6,488 nt of DNA from Methyloceanibacter sp. GTDB taxonomy: Bacteria; Pseudomonadota; Alphaproteobacteria; Rhizobiales; Methyloligellaceae. The stretch covers positions 1 through 6,488 of the forward strand of contig JALHTP010000114.1 of assembly GCA_022865725.1 (NCBI GenBank). The letters run 5' to 3'. Under the pieces are notes generated by a model. The model saw only the letters and a program-made list of their open reading frames with translations, was not told where the DNA came from and ran no database searches. The position numbers were made by a program, and so were the translations under genes. Positions 1 through 4,725 of the stretch are shown here, piece by piece; within the stretch, counting starts at the first letter, position 1; every line of letters starts with the position of its first letter.

Positions 1-711
1 AACCTTGCGCTTGGCGCCCGCGCTCACAATGCGGCCATCGGCGAGGCTCACGATGCGGTCGCAGCGTTTGGCGAGGGAACGGTCATGGGTGATGAGCAGC
101 AGGGTGGCGCCGGTGCGCTCTTTCAGTCCGAACAGGAGATCCATCACCTCGCCGCCGGTGGCGAGGTCGAGATTGCCGGTCGGCTCGTCGGCGAGGATGA
201 GGGAGGGGCGGGTGCTGAGCGCCCGCGCGATCGCCACTCTTTGCTGCTCGCCGCCGGAGAGCTGGCCGGGGAAGTGCGATTCGCGATGGGAAAGCCCAAC
301 TTCGGCGAGCGCGGCACGCGCCGCGCCGAACGAATCGTCACGGTCGAGGAATTCGAGCGGCAGCGCCACGTTCTCCAGCGCCGTCATGGTGGGCACGAGG
401 TGGAAGGATTGGAACACGATGCCGATATTGGCGGCACGGAGACGGGCGAGGCCGTCCTCGTCGAGGCCGGCATAGTCGGTGTCCATGACCTGCACGCGGC
501 CGTCCGTCACGCGTTCGAGACCGGCTATGACCATCAGCAGCGTCGATTTGCCGGACCCGCTCGGCCCGACCACGGCGATGGCGTCGCCGACGGCCACGCT
601 CAAGTCGATGCCGCGCAGGATAGCCACGGGCCCCGCGCGTGACGGCAGCGTCACATGTAAATCTTCGAGCTTGATTGCCGCGGCGCGGCGCTGTTTCAGA
701 GTGTGATCCAT
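1..711 (-). CDS. ybbA: ABC transporter ATP-binding protein, LolD/YbbA type (C-terminus outside window)
   Basis: This is the ATPase subunit of an ABC transporter of the LolD/MacB/YbbA class, which drives membrane-anchored permeases with large periplasmic domains. It would act at the cytoplasmic face of the inner membrane. All 237 codons visible are open, and the frame leaves the left edge without a stop. Translation shows Walker A GPSGSGKST (residues 49-57, Lys55), the Q-loop Gln101 in VFQSFHLVPTMTALENV, the signature LSGGEQQR (151-158), Walker B LILADEPTGNLD with Asp175/Glu176, and the H-loop His209. The VFQSFHLVP and ADEPTGNLD wording is typical of the LolD/YbbA group. The start is the ATG complementary to 709-711. 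No convincing Shine-Dalgarno precedes it, so the first residues are slightly uncertain. Divergence from a TesA gene matches E. coli ybbA/tesA, where a YbbP permease follows ybbA. Here the permease would lie beyond the left edge. YbbA is favoured over LolD on context only. Confidence 0.9.
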   Translation of the reverse strand, partial: MDHTLKQRRAAAIKLEDLHVTLPSRAGPVAILRGIDLSVAVGDAIAVVGPSGSGKSTLLMVIAGLERVTDGRVQVMDTDYAGLDEDGLARLRAANIGIVFQSFHLVPTMTALENVALPLEFLDRDDSFGAARAALAEVGLSHRESHFPGQLSGGEQQRVAIARALSTRPSLILADEPTGNLDLATGGEVMDLLFGLKERTGATLLLITHDRSLAKRCDRIVSLADGRIVSAGAKRKV

Positions 712-781
712 GGGCGGGGCAATCAGTGACTGACAGATGGCATGGGGATCGGCAATAGAGAAGGGTAAAGAGGTCGAAAAG
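712..781. promoter_or_regulatory. Divergent promoter region between ABC ATPase and tesA
   Basis: These 70 bp separate two divergently transcribed genes and must hold the start of at least one transcript. A perfect inverted repeat TCAGTgACTGA lies at 723-733. It overlaps a weak possible plus-strand -35 (CTGACA, 730-735, five of six to consensus), which is followed after 18 bp by a poor -10 (AATAGA, 754-759). The tesA Shine-Dalgarno AAAGAGG is at 767-773, 8 bp before the ATG. The minus-strand gene has no clear ribosome-binding site here. The promoter assignment is tentative and the repeat is short enough to be chance. Confidence 0.3.
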
Positions 782-1429
782 ATGAAACGCGCCGTCTCGC
801 TTATTGTCATGCTGGCCGCGTGCCTTGTGCTTGTGCCATTGCACAGGATCGAGGCAGAACCGCTTGTGCCCGTGATCGTGGCATTTGGCGACAGTCTCAC
901 GGCGGGGCTCGGCCTGCCGCAGGATGCGGCCTTCCCTGCGCAACTTGAGGCTGCGCTGAAGGCGCGCGGAACCGAGGCGAGGATCGTCAATGCCGGGGTG
1001 TCCGGCGATACGGCCGCGGCGGGGCTGGCGCGGCTCGACTGGGCGCTGCCTGACGATGCGAGCGCCGTCATCATCGAGCTTGGCGGCAACGACGCCCTGC
1101 AAGGCATTCCGCCCGAAGGCACCAAGGCGGCGCTCGAGAAGATCATCGAGAAGGTCAAGGCGAGGGGGCTGCCGATCCTGCTCGCCGGGATGGAAGCGCC
1201 GCCCAATATGGGGAACGACTATGCCGATCGGTTCCGCGCCATCTATCCCGACCTCGCGGCGCGCTACGGCCTCGTCCTTTATCCCTTCTTTCTGGAGGGT
1301 GTGGCGCTGAACGACAGCCTCTTGCAGGGAGACGGCATTCACCCCAACACGCGCGGCGTGGCGGTGATCGTCGAGGGTATCCTGCCCAAGGTGGAGGAGC
1401 TATTGGCGCAGGTGAAAGCCAAGGAGTGA
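782..1429 (+). CDS. tesA: TesA-type SGNH esterase / acyl-CoA thioesterase / lysophospholipase, exported
   Basis: This predicted periplasmic GDSL/SGNH hydrolase has 215 residues. In E. coli TesA the family hydrolyses acyl-CoA, aryl esters and lysophospholipids. The conserved blocks are all present: block I GDSLTAG (36-42, nucleophile Ser38), block II NAGVSGDT (70-77, oxyanion Gly75), block III GGND (101-104, Asn103) and block V DGIHPN (184-189, Asp184 and His187). The segment AIYPDLAARYG...PFFLEGV also resembles TesA. The N-terminus MKRAVSLIVMLAACLVL is a signal peptide, with likely cleavage after the IEA at residues 23-25. LAAC at 11-14 also fits a lipobox. The ATG at 782 is preferred over one at 737 because AAAGAGG ends 8 bp upstream and the signal peptide then begins MKR. 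A 70 bp gap with no strong terminator precedes the downstream lipid genes, so readthrough is possible. Confidence 0.93.
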   Translation: MKRAVSLIVMLAACLVLVPLHRIEAEPLVPVIVAFGDSLTAGLGLPQDAAFPAQLEAALKARGTEARIVNAGVSGDTAAAGLARLDWALPDDASAVIIELGGNDALQGIPPEGTKAALEKIIEKVKARGLPILLAGMEAPPNMGNDYADRFRAIYPDLAARYGLVLYPFFLEGVALNDSLLQGDGIHPNTRGVAVIVEGILPKVEELLAQVKAKE

Positions 1430-1493
1430 CGCGGCCGCTCCGGGTGCTGGCCCGCGAGGCCCGAAAGCATTACAAGTTCTGACCGTCACGCGC

Positions 1494-1508
1494 GGGGGGA
1501 TGCGCGCC
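1494..1508 (+). promoter_or_regulatory. Ribosome-binding site affecting start choice of the phosphatidyltransferase gene
   Basis: The purine run GGGGGGA at 1494-1500 runs directly into the ATG at 1500, leaving no spacer for that start. The in-frame TTG at 1509 sits 8 bp after the run, a normal Shine-Dalgarno distance, and would give a protein starting M-A-T-I-Y-D-L-K-P. The annotated ATG start is therefore not secure. The difference is only three residues and does not touch any motif. Confidence 0.35.
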
Positions 1509-2126
1509 TTGGCCACCATCTACGATCTCAAGCCGCGCTTCCAGGCTCTGCTCCGGCCGCTCTCCGATGCGCTGGCGCGTGCGGGCTTGAGCGCCAATGA
1601 CGTGACGCTCGGCGCGCTGCTGCTCAGCGTCGGTCACGGCGCGTGGCTGGCGCTGATGCCCGCCTCGCCCTGGCCGCTGCTTCTCCTCCCCGTCACCCTT
1701 TTCCTGCGCATGGCCTTCAACGCCATCGATGGGCTCATGGCCAAGGAGCATGGCCAGGCGAGCGCGCAAGGCGCGGTGCTGAACGAGCTGTCAGACGTGA
1801 TCGCCGATGCCGCGCTCTATCTTCCCTTCGCCCTGATCCAAGGCCTCGACGCGCCGCTCGTGGTGCTGGTGGTGGTCGCGGGCGTCATCGCCGAGATGGC
1901 CGGCGCGCTCGGGCCGCTGATCGGCGCGCCACGCCGCTATGACGGGCCGCTCGGCAAGAGCGACCGCGCCTTTGCTTTCGGTCTGCTGGCGGTCTTGCTC
2001 GGGGTGGGCCTCAGCCCCGGCCTGTGGAGCAGGCTTTATCTCGCGGCGCTGCTGCTGCTCTCGGCGCTGACCGTGCTCAATCGCGCGCGCGCTATCGTCG
2101 CCCAAGCCAAGGCGAAGGCGCCATGA
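1500..2126 (+). CDS. CDP-alcohol phosphatidyltransferase family membrane protein (YnbA-like)
   Basis: This integral inner-membrane enzyme of the CDP-alcohol phosphatidyltransferase family has 208 residues. The family transfers a phosphatidyl group from CDP-diacylglycerol to an alcohol, releasing CMP. The motif region is NAIDGLMAKEHGQASAQG (74-91) followed by AVLNELSDVIAD. Aligned with the classical D-x2-DG-x2-AR-x8-9-G-x3-D-x3-D motif, Asp77, Gly78, Ala81, Gly91 and Asp99 are kept. The first and third Asp are Asn (74 and 95), and the Arg is Lys82. Several hydrophobic segments follow, interrupted by a polar loop PRRYDGPLGKSDRAF near 143-160. The resemblance to E. coli YnbA rests on motif style and on the CdsA-family gene directly downstream. 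The alcohol substrate cannot be read from sequence. The gene ends in ATGA, overlapping the next start by 4 bp. The start may be the TTG at 1509. Confidence 0.85.
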   Translation: MRALATIYDLKPRFQALLRPLSDALARAGLSANDVTLGALLLSVGHGAWLALMPASPWPLLLLPVTLFLRMAFNAIDGLMAKEHGQASAQGAVLNELSDVIADAALYLPFALIQGLDAPLVVLVVVAGVIAEMAGALGPLIGAPRRYDGPLGKSDRAFAFGLLAVLLGVGLSPGLWSRLYLAALLLLSALTVLNRARAIVAQAKAKAP

Positions 2127-3070
2127 GCGGGCTGTTCGGCATTCCCGCCAACGTGGTCTATGCCACGGCCGGCATCTATGCGGTCCTGGTGCTGGCGAGC
2201 CTCGTCGTCTGGGCGATGCGACTCGCGCATCCCGGAGAGCGCTACCAGGAACTCGCCTCCCGGACCGAGTCCTGGTGGTGGATGATCGGCGCCTTCACGC
2301 TTTGTGTTTTGCTCAATCAGACCGTCGCGATCGTCTTCCTCGCCTTCATCTCCTATCTCGCGCTGAAGGAATATCTGTCGCTGATCCCGACACGGCGCAT
2401 CGACCGCGAGGTCCTGCTGTTCGCCTATCTCGCCATTCCCATCCAGTTCTATTGGGCGGCGATCGATTGGTATGGCATGTTCATCGTGTTCGTGCCGGTC
2501 TGGACGTTCTTGTTCTTTCCGGCGCTGATGGCGCTCAAGGGCGAGACGCAAGGCTTCTTGCGCGCGGTCGGCACGCTCTCCTGGGGCTTGATGATGACGG
2601 TGTTCACGCTCAGCCACATGGCGTGGCTGCTCGTGTCCGGCGACAAAATCAATCCCATTGCCGGAGGCGTCGGGCTGCTCTTCTTCCTGGTGGTGCTGAC
2701 CCAGTTCAACGACGTGGCGCAATATTGCTGGGGCAAGCTCACCGGCCGCCACAAGGTCACCCCGAGCGTGAGCCCGAAAAAGACCTGGGAGGGGCTGCTC
2801 GGCGGCATCGCCACCACCATCGCCGTCGCTGCGCTGATCGGGCCCTACCTCACGCCGATGGATTGGCGCTGGTCGGCGCTGGCCGGCGCGATCCTCGGGG
2901 TCTCGGGCTTCCTCGGCGACATTACCCTTTCGGCCGTGAAGCGCGATCTCGGGGTCAAGGATGCGAGCGGGCTGATCCCGGGCCATGGCGGCATCCTCGA
3001 CCGCGTCGATAGCCTCACTTACGCCGCGCCGGCCTTCGTGCATTTCATCCGCTATTTCTTCTATCCATGA
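2123..3070 (+). CDS. Phosphatidate cytidylyltransferase, CdsA family (YnbB-like)
   Basis: This polytopic inner-membrane enzyme of 315 residues is predicted to convert phosphatidate and CTP to CDP-diacylglycerol and pyrophosphate. The CdsA signature is complete at 270-296: SAVKRDLGVKD, then GLIPGHGG, then DRVD. That includes the Lys-Arg and Asp residues expected for metal and nucleotide binding. Hydrophobic segments run through most of the rest. The first (about 11-32) is followed by a cytoplasmic-looking stretch containing ESWWWM (49-54), a feature I associate with the YnbB-like branch. It overlaps both neighbours by 4 bp (ATGA at 2123-2126 and 3067-3070), which indicates translational coupling. 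GAAGG at 2114-2118 is a modest ribosome-binding site for the ATG at 2123. An upstream in-frame ATG at 2024 would lie deep in the previous gene and adds polar, Ala/Arg-rich residues, so I rejected it. It is likely a pathway-specific paralogue rather than the housekeeping CdsA, but one window cannot show this. Confidence 0.92.
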   Translation: MSGLFGIPANVVYATAGIYAVLVLASLVVWAMRLAHPGERYQELASRTESWWWMIGAFTLCVLLNQTVAIVFLAFISYLALKEYLSLIPTRRIDREVLLFAYLAIPIQFYWAAIDWYGMFIVFVPVWTFLFFPALMALKGETQGFLRAVGTLSWGLMMTVFTLSHMAWLLVSGDKINPIAGGVGLLFFLVVLTQFNDVAQYCWGKLTGRHKVTPSVSPKKTWEGLLGGIATTIAVAALIGPYLTPMDWRWSALAGAILGVSGFLGDITLSAVKRDLGVKDASGLIPGHGGILDRVDSLTYAAPAFVHFIRYFFYP

Positions 3071-3723
3071 GCCAGAACCCGTTCGTCAGGCTTCTTAGAT
3101 TTCTGTTCTTCGCCGCGGTCGTGCGCGCGGTGATCCTGATCGCGCTGGGATTGACCGTGCGGCATCGCGAGCGGTTGCCGTCCGGTGGGCCGGCCGTGCT
3201 CGCCGGCAACCACAATTCAAATCTCGACGCGCTGGCGATCATGTCGCTGATGCCGCTCCGCCTGTTGCCGAAGCTCCGCCCCGTGGCGGCGATGGACTAT
3301 TTCTTCACCAGCAAGCTCCGCGGCTGGTTCGCGCTCAACATCGTCGGCATCATTCCGGTGAAGCGCGGCAGCGGCAAGGACGGCGGCAATCCGCTCCAGC
3401 TCGCCGAGGAGGCGCTCGACCGCGGCGAGATCTTGGTGCTGTTCCCGGAAGGCACACGTGGGGAGCCGGAGACGCTGCAAGAATTCAAGAAAGGCATCGG
3501 CCATTTGGCGCATGCGCGGCCGAACGTGCCGATCGTGCCGATCTTCATGCATGGGCTGGGCAAGGCCCTGCCCAAGGGCTCGATGCTGCTGGTGCCGTTC
3601 AATGTCACGGTGAATATCGGCGAGCCGGTTTACGGGACGGAGTCCTATGCGGAGTTCGTCTCGAAGCTGGAGCGGGCCATGACCGTTCTCGCCGCCGAGG
3701 AGAAAGTCCCCGCGTGGGAGTAG
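3067..3723 (+). CDS. 1-acyl-sn-glycerol-3-phosphate acyltransferase, PlsC family
   Basis: This membrane-associated lysophospholipid acyltransferase has 218 residues and probably acylates lysophosphatidate to phosphatidate using acyl-ACP or acyl-CoA. The four family motifs are in order. Motif I is NHNSNLD with the catalytic H-x4-D pair His49/Asp54. Motif II is GIIPVKR (94-100), with Arg100 expected to contact phosphate. Motif III is FPEGTRG (126-132). Motif IV is VPIVPIFMHG around Pro158. A hydrophobic stretch at about 12-30 (FLFFAAVVRAVILIALGLT) would anchor it to the membrane. The ATG overlaps the stop of the CdsA-family gene, and no independent Shine-Dalgarno is evident, so translation probably depends on coupling. 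The product of this enzyme is the substrate of the gene upstream. The stop lies 3 bp from the stop of the opposing DUF427 gene, leaving no room for a conventional intergenic terminator. Confidence 0.92.
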   Translation: MSQNPFVRLLRFLFFAAVVRAVILIALGLTVRHRERLPSGGPAVLAGNHNSNLDALAIMSLMPLRLLPKLRPVAAMDYFFTSKLRGWFALNIVGIIPVKRGSGKDGGNPLQLAEEALDRGEILVLFPEGTRGEPETLQEFKKGIGHLAHARPNVPIVPIFMHGLGKALPKGSMLLVPFNVTVNIGEPVYGTESYAEFVSKLERAMTVLAAEEKVPAWE

Positions 3724-3726
3724 GGT

Positions 3727-4008
3727 TCACTCGACTTCGACCTCGTCCCAGAAGCTGAAGCGGCCGGCGACGTGGCTCATGTTGGGCCGCGGCGCCTCGT
3801 AGCGCCAGGCGGCGCGCTCATGGCGCTTGCCCTCGATCACGACGTCGTAGAACTGGACGCCATGCGGGCAGGCGCGGTCCGATGCCGTCTTCTCGGCTCT
3901 CTCCAGCCAGTCGGTCCGCACGTCGGCGTTTGGGAAATAGCGATAGCCGCCTTCCTCGACGATGTCGCCGCTCTCGGCGATGACGTAACCCTTGAGCTTG
4001 GCTTGCAT
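3727..4008 (-). CDS. DUF427 domain protein
   Basis: This is a small cytoplasmic protein of 93 residues that covers nearly a whole DUF427 domain. Conserved features visible are the opening strand KGYVIAES, the GGYRYFPNADVRTDWLE segment, the CPHGVQFYDV segment centred on Cys47, AAWRYEAPRPNMSHVAGR, and the terminal FSFWDEVEVE. DUF427 proteins are widespread in bacteria and fungi and have no established biochemical function that I can state. The start ATG (complement of 4006-4008) has a strong GGAGG on the minus strand (4018-4014) 5 bp upstream. It is the second gene of a minus-strand pair, 16 bp behind the exported unknown protein, so the two are probably co-transcribed. There is no signal peptide, so the two products occupy different compartments. 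Confidence 0.85.
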   Translation of the reverse strand: MQAKLKGYVIAESGDIVEEGGYRYFPNADVRTDWLERAEKTASDRACPHGVQFYDVVIEGKRHERAAWRYEAPRPNMSHVAGRFSFWDEVEVE

Positions 4009-4024
4009 GCGAGCCTCCGATGCC

Positions 4025-4555
4025 TCACCAGGCGGGATTGGTGCAGCGGATGCCTTTGGGCTTCACCGAGGCGATCAGGCCGGTCTCGAGCGAAATCTCC
4101 CAGGCGCGGCTGATATCGGTCCACCATTCCTTGGTCTCGCTGCCCTTGGCCTCGCCCATGAATTTGAGCGTGCCGTCCTCGCCCTGCACGCAGGCGATGG
4201 AGAATTCCGCGTCCTTTTGCGGCTTCGGCACCAGCAGCGCGTCGGCCACCACGTAGGAGGCTGCTGCGAGGGCACTCGCCTTCGCCACCTCGCGGGCTGT
4301 CAGCACGAGATAGGTCCCGTCATCGCGCTGATATTCGCGGATATAGATCGGGGGCGCGACGAGGCCGCCGCCGAGATCGGTCCAGCCTTCGATATCGAGC
4401 TCGTCCTCATAGGCCTTGCCGAGGAAGCTCTTGGCGAAGATCGCGTCGGCGGATTCCTCTTCGGCCGGCGGCTTAGGCTCGGCATGCGCGAGCGCGGGCA
4501 GCAGCAGGGTGGCAGCGAGGCAGAGGCACGACAAGGCACGGCGGATGCTAACCAT
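4025..4555 (-). CDS. Exported hypothetical protein with a C-terminal two-cysteine region
   Basis: I do not recognise this 176-residue protein. It has a clear Sec signal peptide: Arg-Arg at 5-6, a hydrophobic core CLCLAATLLLPAL, and cleavage expected after AHA (23-25). The mature part is about 151 residues, starts with an acidic Pro/Glu-rich stretch and has no further membrane segment. Visible landmarks are GWTDLGGG (57-64), IYIREYQRDDGTYLVL, an Ala-rich helix at about 90-107, EFSIACVQG with Cys122, WWTDISRAWEI (144-154) and IRCTNPAW with Cys171 at the end. Cys122 and Cys171 are the only cysteines of the mature chain and could form a periplasmic disulfide. The start has AGGGA on the minus strand (4567-4563) 7 bp upstream. 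The gene leads the operon with the DUF427 gene and diverges from the caspase fusion. A role cannot be inferred from this context. Confidence 0.82.
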   Translation of the reverse strand: MVSIRRALSCLCLAATLLLPALAHAEPKPPAEEESADAIFAKSFLGKAYEDELDIEGWTDLGGGLVAPPIYIREYQRDDGTYLVLTAREVAKASALAAASYVVADALLVPKPQKDAEFSIACVQGEDGTLKFMGEAKGSETKEWWTDISRAWEISLETGLIASVKPKGIRCTNPAW

Positions 4556-4725
4556 GATGGTTTCCCTAGAAGCGGTCCAATGGCCCAGGCGGCCCCCAGT
4601 CTAAGCATAATCATGACAAAATCGGCACCGCCTAACGCTTGTCCGCATCTGTCTCTACTTGGGCCGGAGGTCGGGCCGGTGCTAAGCTTCAGCCCGCCGA
4701 GGCCATGCCCCAAGGGCCAAACGCC
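4556..4725. promoter_or_regulatory. Divergent intergenic region between exported protein operon and caspase fusion gene
   Basis: This 170 bp gap is the longest non-coding stretch in the window and should contain promoters for both directions. AGGGA (minus strand, 4567-4563) serves the leftward gene and AAGGG (4712-4716, 9 bp spacer) serves the rightward gene. The A/T-richer patch at 4600-4622 stands out from the surroundings. A weak extended -10 (TGCTAAGCT, 4680-4688) with a poor -35 (TTGGGC, 4659-4664) could drive the rightward gene. No consensus promoter or terminator hairpin is clear. GGGCCGG occurs twice, at 4661-4667 and 4673-4679. Confidence 0.35.
4661..4679. repeat. Short direct repeat GGGCCGG x2 with 12 bp period
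   Basis: Two identical copies of GGGCCGG lie 12 bp apart, about 50 bp upstream of the caspase fusion start and next to the weak possible promoter. A tandem operator is conceivable. In sequence this GC-rich a 7-mer repeat can also be chance, and no function is claimed. Confidence 0.2.

Noticed and set aside
338..1342. Open minus-strand frame of 334 codons across the ABC gene start and tesA
   Set aside because: It overlaps two genes with complete catalytic motifs in other frames. Its translation is Arg/His/Gly-rich with no domain, as expected of a GC-rich shadow frame.
1430..1499. Possible terminator hairpin after tesA (CGGG, loop, CCCG at 1441-1454)
   Set aside because: The stem is only 4 bp with no T run, which is too weak to call. 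The NotI-like GCGGCCGC at 1431-1438 is ordinary in GC-rich DNA.
2036..3043. Open minus-strand frame of 335 codons opposite the CdsA-family gene
   Set aside because: The composition is rich in Glu, Arg, His and Gln with no motif, while the plus frame has the exact CdsA signature.
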